A stretch of DNA of 64,000 nucleotides from Calditrichia bacterium. GTDB taxonomy: Bacteria; Calditrichota; Calditrichia; RBG-13-44-9; J075. The notes beneath the pieces were generated by a model. The model was not told the DNA's origin and ran no database searches. It was given only the letters and a program-made list of their open reading frames with translations. Of the stretch, positions 48,740 to 57,083 are shown in pieces; the stretch's first letter is position 1, and every line of letters starts with the position of its first letter. The DNA is taken from the NCBI GenBank assembly GCA_028284445.1, contig JANQRS010000006.1:248001-312000 (forward strand), in the 5' to 3' direction. The position numbers were made by a program, and so were the translations under genes.

Positions 48740-50206
48740 TTGAGACACATGATAGCGGCTTTCTGTTGTGCCGCCCTCTTCTTTGGCAGCGCTATGCAGG
48801 CGCAAGATCACCTCTTCCTGACACTCGAGCAGGCATTAAAAATGGCGCAGGACCAAAGTCCGGCTGCCAGCATTGCCAAGGACGAATTTGATCAGGCCGG
48901 ATGGCAATTTCGTGCATTTCAGCGCAGCTTGTTGCCCCAGCTCTCCCTCAGCCTTCGCGTACCCAATTTTAACCGCTCCATCAGCCGTTTTGATCAGGAT
49001 GACGGCACGAGCATCTTCCTGACCCAAAGCCAGGCTTTTTCCAATGCAGATCTCTCATTATCCCAAATTATTCCCTGGACCGGTGGTAACCTGACTATCA
49101 CCTCCGGTCTGCAGCGTATCGATCAATTTGGCGATGCTGACACCCTTTTCTGGCAATCAACCCCGCTCTTTTTCAGCTATTCGCAATCCATTTTCCAGTT
49201 CAATCCCATAAAGTGGAATCGCCGCCAACAAGCACTAAATTACCAGATTGCAGAAAGAGAATTTGCCGAGTCCCGCGAAGCGCTGGCTGTCGACATTGCC
49301 GGCAAATTTTTTGATCTCTACATCGCGGAAATCACTTTGCAGAATGCAGCAAGCAATGTCGCCTTCAATGACACAATATTCCAGGTGCTGCAAGGGCGGT
49401 TTAACGTTGGTAAAATCGCGGAAAATGATTTGTTACAAGGCGAATTGGCGCTGCTCAACGATAGAGCACAGCTCGCATCTATTGAGCTGGATGTCGATCG
49501 CCACCAAAAAGCGTTGCGCCTCGCCCTGAATATTTCAGAGGACACCAAAATCAGTATCATTCCACCGGCATCAACACCGGAGATCAGCGTCAATCCGGAG
49601 AAGGCGGTTCAGCAGGCATTGGAAAACCGTAGTGATATTCTGCAGCGGGAAAGCCAGTTGTTGTCCGCTGAACGCATCCTGGCCCAGGCACGCTCCAACG
49701 CTCGTTTAAATGCCTTGCTCACAGCCAGTTATGGCCTCAACCAGAGTGCGGACAATGTGCCGGATCTTTATCGAGATCCGCTCGACGCCCAGGGATTTAA
49801 CGTCAATTTGCAAATACCACTATTTCAATGGGGACAGGGGCGGGCGCAAGTCCGTAGTGCCGAGGCAGCAAAACGTGAGGTTGAAACCAGCAATCAGGTT
49901 CAGGCAAAGGAATTTGAGCAGAGCGTTTATTTTAGCGCGCTCGATTACCTGCAATTGCAAAACCAGGTTCGCCTCGCGGCCAAAGCAGACACCATCGCCA
50001 GACGGCGTTTTGATGTCACCAAACAGCGTTATCTGATTGGGAAAGTCGATATTACCAATATGCAGCTGGCGCAGAACCAGAAAGACGGCGCACGCCAGAA
50101 TTACATGCAGGTCTTGAAGCGTTTCTGGATTGCGTTTTTTGATCTGAGACGTTTAACGCTCTACGATTTTCAGAGTGACCGTTCCTTATTCCAGGAGCGG
50201 CCTTAG
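48740..50206 (+). CDS. TolC-family outer-membrane efflux channel
   Basis: 488 residues from TTG 48740, with GGAG five bases upstream. Signal peptide ends near MQAQ. Two repeated blocks of long helices and short strands are typical of TolC: the first runs LTLEQALKMAQDQSP to about residue 240, the second from QQALENRSDILQRESQLLSA to the end. LDYLQLQNQVRLAAKAD, RRRFDVTKQRYLIGKVDITN (in parts) and the final KRFWIAFFDLRRLTLYDF are characteristic. It would form the trimeric outer channel with the adaptor upstream. It overlaps the convergent rhomboid gene by four bases at the stop codons. Confidence 0.93.
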   Translation: MRHMIAAFCCAALFFGSAMQAQDHLFLTLEQALKMAQDQSPAASIAKDEFDQAGWQFRAFQRSLLPQLSLSLRVPNFNRSISRFDQDDGTSIFLTQSQAFSNADLSLSQIIPWTGGNLTITSGLQRIDQFGDADTLFWQSTPLFFSYSQSIFQFNPIKWNRRQQALNYQIAEREFAESREALAVDIAGKFFDLYIAEITLQNAASNVAFNDTIFQVLQGRFNVGKIAENDLLQGELALLNDRAQLASIELDVDRHQKALRLALNISEDTKISIIPPASTPEISVNPEKAVQQALENRSDILQRESQLLSAERILAQARSNARLNALLTASYGLNQSADNVPDLYRDPLDAQGFNVNLQIPLFQWGQGRAQVRSAEAAKREVETSNQVQAKEFEQSVYFSALDYLQLQNQVRLAAKADTIARRRFDVTKQRYLIGKVDITNMQLAQNQKDGARQNYMQVLKRFWIAFFDLRRLTLYDFQSDRSLFQERP

Positions 50207-50796
50207 CCTTCAGCCGATTCATCGACCTGAGCAAACCCGAAAATACTACCGCAAATCCCTCCAATAATGTGAGCAAACTGCGAGATATTGTCATTTTGGC
50301 TGGACTTTATCATCTCCTGCCCAAAATAAAGCAGCACGATTAGAATCAACGACAGCGGCAATTCACCCGCCCGGTAATTGGTAAAGGCTACCAGAACAAT
50401 CATCATAAAACCGATCCCGCTGGCGCCAAGCAGTGCATTGGTCATCAGGAAATTGTTTAACAGGCCAGTCACAACCGCTGTTGTCAAGGCCATCATGAAC
50501 AGGTTGAAAGATCCGTATTTCTCCTCAAGCACCGGCCCCAATAACAGAATGAGCATTAGATTTCCGAGTAAATGGATGGCATGTTGATGCCCGAGGACGT
50601 GTGAAAATACGCGAAGATAGGACAAAGGTTGGCTGAAATCCATCTGGATCCCAACCATAAAATACTTTTGAACAAGGGGATATGGCTGCAAATCCGTGTT
50701 ATAGCCAAAAGGCGATAGCGCCCAGGCGCATACAAAGATTCCCAGGCAAAAGAAGGCAAAGGTTAGCGTAAACGGCGCATCATAAGAAATCCGCAT
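50203..50796 (-). CDS. Rhomboid-family intramembrane serine protease
   Basis: 197 residues with six hydrophobic segments. The catalytic serine lies in GASGIGF in the fourth helix, and the catalytic histidine in AHIIGG in the sixth. The conserved HLLGN before them (HxxxN) supports activity. It should cut single-pass membrane proteins within or near the bilayer. N-terminus is cytoplasmic. The C-terminus ends over the tolC stop. Substrates are unknown. It has no neighbour implying a specific pathway. Confidence 0.92.
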   Translation of the reverse strand: MRISYDAPFTLTFAFFCLGIFVCAWALSPFGYNTDLQPYPLVQKYFMVGIQMDFSQPLSYLRVFSHVLGHQHAIHLLGNLMLILLLGPVLEEKYGSFNLFMMALTTAVVTGLLNNFLMTNALLGASGIGFMMIVLVAFTNYRAGELPLSLILIVLLYFGQEMIKSSQNDNISQFAHIIGGICGSIFGFAQVDESAEG

Positions 50797-50940
50797 GAAG
50801 GCGTATCCAATCTGTGATTGATTTTGAAGGCCATAATATAATAAAAGAAGCTCAGGAATGGAACAGTTGAGTCGCGGAGTCTAAAATATGAAAAGAGAAT
50901 TGGGAAGTTCACTGCTGATGGAATATATTGGGCAAAAATT

Positions 50941-50973
50941 CCGGATGGCATCCCTCTAAAGGATGCCATCCGG
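50941..50973. repeat. Family E perfect hairpin
   Basis: CCGGATGGCATCC, loop CTCTAAA and GGATGCCATCCGG form a perfect 13-base stem between the divergent rhomboid and serine hydrolase genes. The GGATGGCATCC core recurs at 32270 and 32288 as direct repeats. Confidence 0.85.
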
Positions 50974-50996
50974 TTTAAACCGCAGGGATTTGATCT

Positions 50997-52151
50997 ATGA
51001 AACGGATCATCTTGATCAGCCTGGCTGCAATTTTCATTGCACTGCTTTCGATCACGGCCTGGAACTGGCGCTTCATCAATCGTGCAGCAACATATCCGGC
51101 CGATAAACCGATCACAAGTGTGGAATGGTATGACGCCATGGACGTTGTCGAAGGCAACTTACAACGGCCGCTTCCGTCATTGGCTGTCCAGAATTCGCAA
51201 TTGGATCGTTCTCAAATTGCAAAAGCGGTCCGATTTGCCCGCGAACAAAACAGCTCTGCGCTGGTTGCGGCATGGGGTGATTCGATTATGATCGAAGAAT
51301 ATTGGCAAGGAAGTGATCCGTCTTCGTATACGAATTCCATGTCGATGGCCAAATCTATCCTGGTCACTCTGCTTGGGATCGCTGTGCAAAACGGCTATAT
51401 CAAATCTATCAAAGAGCCGGTTTCTGCTTACATACCGGAATGGCAGAACGATGAACGAAGCCTGATCACCATTGAGCATCTGCTAAGAATGACCTCCGGC
51501 TTACGAATCTATGATGATCAGGGAGATCCCTTTTCCGACCTGGTACAGCTTTATTTGGGACTCGACGCCGCGGAAACCGCCGTCGCTGTGACCGCAGCTA
51601 AATCGCCCGGCCAAATATTCGAATATAATAACGCCAACAGCCAGGTTCTCGGCGTCATTCTGGAGCGGGCTACCGGAATGGACTATGCCGACTTTATGTC
51701 CGAGCACCTTTGGAAACCATTGGGCGCAGGCAATGCAAAGCAATGGCTGGACGTCCCTGATGGAACGGCAAAGACATTCTGCTGCATGTTTGCGAGAGCC
51801 CGCGATTGGGTTCGCCTGGGCCAAATGCTTGCCCGAGGTGGCAGCTATAATGGTCAACAAATTCTGTCGGAAGAGTGGATTGCGGAAATGATTTCCCCAG
51901 GGATTGAAACTGATTACGGACTACATATCTGGCTGGGTTTTACTGCCATCGGGCGCCGCAAAGACCATCGCTCTGAACCCTTTGTTGCCAAAGATATGTA
52001 CTGGATGGACGGCGCCGACATGCAACGCGTCTACATCATCCCGTCTTATCAATTGGTTATCGTCCGCGTTGGCGAGCGTGCATCAGCATGGGATGATGCG
52101 ATTATTCCCAATGCCCTGGTGCGAGCAGTAAAAAAGGCTGAAAAGAAGTAA
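50997..52151 (+). CDS. Beta-lactamase-fold serine hydrolase (class C type)
   Basis: 384 residues. An uncleaved or cleaved signal anchor (IILISLAAIFIALLSITAW) leads to an exported domain. The nucleophile serine is in SMAKSILVTLLG (SxxK), the tyrosine in YNNANSQVLG (YxN), and the third motif near the end reads RVGERAS in place of KTG. That fits the esterase or peptidase relatives of penicillin-binding proteins rather than true AmpC enzymes. It ends just before a family D repeat. The substrate is unknown, and there is no resistance gene context. Confidence 0.9.
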   Translation: MKRIILISLAAIFIALLSITAWNWRFINRAATYPADKPITSVEWYDAMDVVEGNLQRPLPSLAVQNSQLDRSQIAKAVRFAREQNSSALVAAWGDSIMIEEYWQGSDPSSYTNSMSMAKSILVTLLGIAVQNGYIKSIKEPVSAYIPEWQNDERSLITIEHLLRMTSGLRIYDDQGDPFSDLVQLYLGLDAAETAVAVTAAKSPGQIFEYNNANSQVLGVILERATGMDYADFMSEHLWKPLGAGNAKQWLDVPDGTAKTFCCMFARARDWVRLGQMLARGGSYNGQQILSEEWIAEMISPGIETDYGLHIWLGFTAIGRRKDHRSEPFVAKDMYWMDGADMQRVYIIPSYQLVIVRVGERASAWDDAIIPNALVRAVKKAEKK

Positions 52152-52155
52152 AAGA

Positions 52156-52236
52156 CCAAATTCCAACAAGAAAAATTCCAAAAAACTCAAATCGCCATTC
52201 ACCTATCTTTTTGGAATTTTTTCTGTTGGGATTTGG
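52156..52236. repeat. Family D inverted repeat, copy 3 (complete)
   Basis: Two 29-base arms, 52156-52184 and 52208-52236, match as reverse complements with three differences. The left arm begins CCAAATTCCAACA and ends CCAAAAA. It lies between the serine hydrolase and aldo/keto reductase genes. Confidence 0.85.
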
Positions 52237-52320
52237 CGTTAGTCTTGCTCAGCCAGCATGTCATACTGATAGACGAAATCGATTCATTTTATTCACTAAG
52301 CAAACACAGGTAATCTCTTT

Positions 52321-53517
52321 ATGTCTCTTCCCGGCTATGCCACCCCCGAAGGAACGGAGCAATACTCGCAAACATTTCGTGACGGCCTTGCTACCGATGC
52401 GTATCGCACGCTTGGAAAAACCGGCCTGGTAAGTTCCACCCTCGGGTTCGGCACCTATCGCTGTGTGCAAGAATCGGAAGCACATGCAAGCGCCTTGCAA
52501 TTTGCTTTGAAGAACGGCTGCAATTTGATCGACACGTCTGCAAACTACGGCGACGGCAGCGCAGAGGCCCTGATTGGCGAAGTCTTGAATCAGGAAATTG
52601 TCTGGGATGGTCAGCCGAGGGAAGCATTTATTGTTGTCAGCAAGGCCGGTTATATCCAGGGTGAGAATTTTCAGATTGCACTCAAGAGAGAAGAAAGTGG
52701 AGATCCCTTTCCGGATGTGGTAAAGTATCAGCATGGGCTCTGGCACTGTATCCACCCGGAATTTCTCGAAGACCAAATCACCCGCAGCCTGGCCCGCATG
52801 CATCTGGACACGCTGGATATCTACCTCTTGCATAACCCGGAGTATTTCCTGCTCGATGCAGCACGACGCCAACTTAATCGCGCTGATGCAGAGCGTATGT
52901 TTTACGATCGCATTCGACAAGCATTTCTGGAATTGGAGAAGCTTGCCGACGAGGGCTTGATCCGCTACTATGGGATATCATCGAATGGCTTTCCATCTAA
53001 TAGACAATCTGCAGATTATGTCAGTCTTGCAAAAATTTGCCGGATCTATGAAGACGTTTGTCTACAGCGTGGCATACTGCCGGATCAAGGTCGGTTTGCG
53101 GCAATTCAGCTGCCGCTCAACTGGATTGAATACGATGGTGCACGCCTCAAAAACAACGATTTTCGTCAACAGAAAGCGACAGTGTTGGAAGTAGCGAAAG
53201 CCCATGGTCTGGCTGTGCTGCTGAATCGCCCGCTGAATGCAATCCACGAGAATCACCTGGTGCGACTGGCTACCTATCCGCATATCCCGGCGATTGATCC
53301 GGAATTTCAGGCGCGCCTGGAAGCATTCGATGCCGCTTTCCCAACCATGGCGGACAAATTGACTGCTTCACAAAAGGCATTTAAGATTTTGCAGCAAACC
53401 GATGGCACCGATGTTATTTTATGTGGAATGCGTCAGGTCGATTATGTGAAAGATGCACTCGGTATTTTGACAGACAATGAAACACTGGATGTAGACCTGT
53501 TGTTTAAGGAAAAGTGA
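52321..53517 (+). CDS. Aldo/keto reductase-family protein
   Basis: 398 residues. The TIM-barrel of aldo/keto reductases is shown by LGFGTYR, DTSANYGDGSAE (catalytic Asp and Tyr), VVSKAGY (Lys) and YLLHNPEYF (His). An insert of about 60 residues around 115-170 and the split by a helix with RQLNRADAERMFYDRIRQAF make it longer than the typical 320 residues. It probably reduces an aldehyde or ketone with NADPH. The next gene starts right after; the two overlap if its GTG 53514 is used. The substrate is unknown. Confidence 0.9.
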   Translation: MSLPGYATPEGTEQYSQTFRDGLATDAYRTLGKTGLVSSTLGFGTYRCVQESEAHASALQFALKNGCNLIDTSANYGDGSAEALIGEVLNQEIVWDGQPREAFIVVSKAGYIQGENFQIALKREESGDPFPDVVKYQHGLWHCIHPEFLEDQITRSLARMHLDTLDIYLLHNPEYFLLDAARRQLNRADAERMFYDRIRQAFLELEKLADEGLIRYYGISSNGFPSNRQSADYVSLAKICRIYEDVCLQRGILPDQGRFAAIQLPLNWIEYDGARLKNNDFRQQKATVLEVAKAHGLAVLLNRPLNAIHENHLVRLATYPHIPAIDPEFQARLEAFDAAFPTMADKLTASQKAFKILQQTDGTDVILCGMRQVDYVKDALGILTDNETLDVDLLFKEK

Positions 53518-53558
53518 AAACAGAAGCTATTACGACACTAGAAAAGCCGGATCACGTT

Positions 53559-54098
53559 ATGAAATCAATCGCATACACATTGCTCACAATTCTACTCACT
53601 CTGGGCACCGCACTTCATGCCGTAGACGGAGACGATATTATCAAGATTGATGTCCTCTCAGAAACAGCCGTGCTTACGCCGGGCAATAGTACCAGACTGG
53701 CAGTACAACTCACCATTGCCAAGCCCTGGCATATCAATTCGAATCCTCCGTCAGGAGAATTTCAAATCCCTACGATTGTCAGCCTCTCCGACAGCAGCGG
53801 CATTGAATTTGGCGAAATTATCTACCCGGCCGGCGAGATGCGCACATTTGCCTTCAGCGAAGAGGCGATTTCGGTGTATGAAAAGACTGTCTACGCTTTC
53901 GCCAGCGTAACGCTGCCCAAGGACTTTACAGATTCGTCCGTTACTTTGAAGGGCAGCTTACAATATCAGGCATGCGACGATGAAGTGTGTTTACCACCGA
54001 AGACCATTTCATTTAAGAAGGAAATGAAGGTAGGGAAAGCAGGAAAGGTGAATGCAAAGCAGCATGAAGACGTTTTTAGAAAATCAAAAAAGCGGTAA
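53559..54098 (+). CDS. Stand-alone DsbD alpha-like exported protein
   Basis: 179 residues from ATG 53559, which begins a signal peptide (SIAYTLLTILLTLGTALHA). A longer start, GTG 53514, overlaps the previous stop and has AAGGA too close upstream. The mature part is a single immunoglobulin-like domain with VQLTIAKPWHINSN and the pair of cysteines in YQACDDEVCLPP, just as in the N-terminal domain of DsbD. The membrane and thioredoxin parts of DsbD are missing. It could pass electrons between periplasmic thiol proteins, perhaps from the TlpA-like protein at 39332 or another reductase. Confidence 0.87.
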   Translation: MKSIAYTLLTILLTLGTALHAVDGDDIIKIDVLSETAVLTPGNSTRLAVQLTIAKPWHINSNPPSGEFQIPTIVSLSDSSGIEFGEIIYPAGEMRTFAFSEEAISVYEKTVYAFASVTLPKDFTDSSVTLKGSLQYQACDDEVCLPPKTISFKKEMKVGKAGKVNAKQHEDVFRKSKKR

Positions 54099-54113
54099 GT
54101 CGACAAGCTAATT

Positions 54114-56690
54114 TCAAGTTTTTTCCTGCAAATGACGGATCACCGCGCAAAGCGCGGAGTGAAACTTGCGTGGTAATCCCTTAAACTGGGCAGTTTTCGC
54201 CGGTGAAAAATCTTCGGCATCGACATCCGGCAGGGGCTCGAGGTTTTTCAAATAACCTTCCACCTTTTTGCGCACCTTCTCCACAACCGCCTCATCGTTT
54301 GAATCAGCAATTGCTGCAACGGCCTTATCGATATCATAGTCGGATGCGACAAGCGTCTGAAAGCAGATACCGCGCAGGTATTCCGTAATTGTGCCTCGAT
54401 CTTTGTTGCCGAGCATGCGGGCCGTTTCTGAAATCGATGACCGGCCAAATTTATGCAGGCGCAGCGCAGAAAGCACCTGCTCCTCTGTCGAGCTAAACGC
54501 CTGCAGCTTCTCGATAGACGCACTGGTAATTTCTTCCGGCAAATCACTGGCCTGAAGCAATCTACGACCTTCAGTTTGGGCGAGGAGGGCCGCTCTTCGA
54601 ACCACATTTTCCAATTCCCGGACATTGCCCGGCCAGGCGTAGCGCTCAAGACTTTCCAGCGCCGCTTCCGATACGCCGGAAACTTTCTCGTTGCCATATT
54701 TTCCCAGAAAATGATTAATCAGCAAGGGCAGATCTTCGCGGCGCTCACGCAAGGGCGGAAGCTGGATCGGAAATCCGTTTAATCGATAGAACAAATCTGC
54801 CCGAAAGCGGCCGGCGTCGATTTCAGTCTGTAAATCAACATTACAGGCAGCAATAATCCGCACATCAACTTTAATCGACTTCTCGCTACCAAGCCTTTCA
54901 AAAACACCTTCCTGCAAAACACGAAGCAAACGCGCCTGGAAGGCCGGGGTGGTCTCACTGATCTCGTCGAGGAACAATGTTCCGCTGTCGGCCAGCTCAA
55001 AGCGCCCGCGACGCTGATTGACCGCCCCGGTAAAGCTGCCCTTTTCGTGGCCAAACAGTTCACTTTCCAAAAGGGTTTCCGAGAGCGCACCGCAGTTAAT
55101 GGCGATAAAGGGGTTTTCTGAGCGCTGACCGCTGCTGTGGATCATTCGGGCGATCAATTCTTTTCCGGTGCCGGTTTCACCAACGATGAGCACCGGGATA
55201 TCATCCTGCTTAACCCGCGATACCAGATTGAGCACCGACGCCAGCTTCCCGGACGGTGCATGGACAATCGCCTGCATCTCCGGCGCGGCTTCAGTGAAGG
55301 GCGGCAGCTCGGTTTCTTTCAGATCACGTAACTGCTTTTCCAAGTCGCGAACTTGCTGCTGGTATTCCGATTTGCTGTCAGCAAGCGTTTGAGAGGAAGC
55401 AGATTGCGCTTCCAGTTGACTTTCCAGGTCCGAGAGATTTTCGCGGGCAGAGCTCAATTGCGTCTCTTTTTGAGCCAGATGGGATTTTAGAAGACCCTGG
55501 GATGACTCGCTGCGCAACTGTTCCTCGCGATAGGCGCATATTATCATGTACATATTCACAACAAGGAAAGCGATAAATGGGTAGAAGAGCGGCAGAAAAA
55601 AGTTTGCCTGGCCGAAGCTTCCCAGGCTGACACCGATCAATATCAGCGGTATGAGTAAGACAAGCGGGAAAATCCAACGCCTTGGTGCAAACATCCAAAC
55701 CATTGCGCTACCTAAACCGGCGAAAAGAATCACCATCGCCAGGGTTCCGAATGTAGCCTGGCGAATGTAGTTGTTTTCTAGAAGATTTTCGGCTGCTGTT
55801 GCGTGGATCAGCGATGCGGGCAAGCGTTCCGCCAAGGGCGTCGATTGCATCACCGGCAAACCGGCCGCTGTTGCCGCAACCATGACGATTTTGTCATTCA
55901 GGTTAATTTCTACGGAATCTTTTTCGTAGACCTGCAGCAGATCGACAAAGCTAATGCTCTGAATGCGATCAAATCCTCCAAAATGATTGAGCAGCAGTCG
56001 CGAGTGGGCATCCAGGCCATCAACCAGGCGCGCATCTCCCGGTTTCACCTGCTCGCCCGCATCCTGAAAATGATTGGCAATGGCAGCGCCAAGTGACGGG
56101 ACAATCTTCGATGGATCCTCGTCCATTTGAATAAATAGCGGTATTCGCCGAATCACCGCTTCGTTTTCAAGATTGCTATATCCAACAGTGCTGGCATTGT
56201 TTTCCAACACGTCGATCGGCCATTGAGGATTGCTCCCTTTCGGCAGATTATCTTGGGCTGTGGCAGCCGTATCAAGCGGGTAGTTCACCGCACCAAAGGT
56301 CATCGGCAAAACGACTGCTTCCATGGGAATAATCAAATCCGCAAACACCCGGTCGTACTCCGGATACTCGGTATTTTCCCGCGAAAAAAGCACATCAAAG
56401 GCAATCACCCTGGCGCCCAGTTCCTGAAGAACAACAGACATGTAGCCATAATAATCGCGAGTAATTGGCCAACCGCCAAGATCTTCCAGATCGTCATCTC
56501 CCAGGAATACCAGCACAAAATCATCACTCAAATCGCGTTCACCGCGCAGGGTAAAGTAGGTATCCAACTCCTGATTTTCAAGAGCCCGATCCCAGGGGAG
56601 GGGGAGCCAGGCAGCGAGTATCACCGCGGCAAGAAGCGCCAGAAGGATGCCATAATGGGAGGCATCCGGAGATGTCTTATCCGAAAGCAT
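54114..56690 (-). CDS. CHASE2 membrane sensor fused to sigma-54-dependent activator
   Basis: 858 residues. A first helix at 14-31 is followed by an extracytoplasmic CHASE2 domain (about 35-305, with [20 protein letters not shown], in parts, and [13 protein letters not shown]), then three helices (315-335, 340-358, 363-387). A coiled coil at 400-460 links to an AAA+ domain with Walker A GETGTGKE (504-511), GSFTGA (551-556, contact with sigma-54), Walker B TLFLDEI and [11 protein letters not shown] helix-turn-helix lies near 750-775 and 80 further residues follow. It should sense an external cue and open sigma-54 promoters directly from the membrane. No sensor kinase is involved. Confidence 0.94.
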   Translation of the reverse strand: MLSDKTSPDASHYGILLALLAAVILAAWLPLPWDRALENQELDTYFTLRGERDLSDDFVLVFLGDDDLEDLGGWPITRDYYGYMSVVLQELGARVIAFDVLFSRENTEYPEYDRVFADLIIPMEAVVLPMTFGAVNYPLDTAATAQDNLPKGSNPQWPIDVLENNASTVGYSNLENEAVIRRIPLFIQMDEDPSKIVPSLGAAIANHFQDAGEQVKPGDARLVDGLDAHSRLLLNHFGGFDRIQSISFVDLLQVYEKDSVEINLNDKIVMVAATAAGLPVMQSTPLAERLPASLIHATAAENLLENNYIRQATFGTLAMVILFAGLGSAMVWMFAPRRWIFPLVLLIPLILIGVSLGSFGQANFFLPLFYPFIAFLVVNMYMIICAYREEQLRSESSQGLLKSHLAQKETQLSSARENLSDLESQLEAQSASSQTLADSKSEYQQQVRDLEKQLRDLKETELPPFTEAAPEMQAIVHAPSGKLASVLNLVSRVKQDDIPVLIVGETGTGKELIARMIHSSGQRSENPFIAINCGALSETLLESELFGHEKGSFTGAVNQRRGRFELADSGTLFLDEISETTPAFQARLLRVLQEGVFERLGSEKSIKVDVRIIAACNVDLQTEIDAGRFRADLFYRLNGFPIQLPPLRERREDLPLLINHFLGKYGNEKVSGVSEAALESLERYAWPGNVRELENVVRRAALLAQTEGRRLLQASDLPEEITSASIEKLQAFSSTEEQVLSALRLHKFGRSSISETARMLGNKDRGTITEYLRGICFQTLVASDYDIDKAVAAIADSNDEAVVEKVRKKVEGYLKNLEPLPDVDAEDFSPAKTAQFKGLPRKFHSALCAVIRHLQEKT

Positions 56691-57083
56691 ATTCTTTTTT
56701 CACCCCACTCACCAAGCAGAAATATCACCGAGAGTGCGTTTAAAGACCGGTTAAAGCGTTGGTGCTTTTCGGCAACCGGTCTGATTCGTCCCTAAAACGA
56801 TTGACAAAGAATAATCGATAATAGGTAGCTTCGTTAAAAGATCAAATATCAATTTTATTTGATAGTTAGCAACGCTAAAACGCAGAGTAAGAATGCACCG
56901 GTACTCGCAACCGTTTGAAATAGCCGGTCGACGAATTTTTTTTTGATCGCTCAATCCGTGATTTTGCACATCGGCCCAGATACGAAATGCGCTAACATCA
57001 TATTGAGCAATCGTCATTTTTATCTACCACAATCAAACTAATACATCAGATCTTTTTCCCAAATTCAACCTCAGAGTAAAGAG
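56691..57083. other. Divergent gap, no gene seen
   Basis: AT-rich stretch between the CHASE2 activator and the beta-helix protein. A minus-strand open frame of 88 codons (56751-57017) has no ribosome site and an unremarkable composition; I do not call it. No clear promoter or hairpin stands out. Confidence 0.5.

Noticed and set aside
52261..52920. 219-codon frame opposite the aldo/keto reductase gene
   Set aside because: The reductase motifs on the plus strand are clear; the antisense product has no recognisable features.
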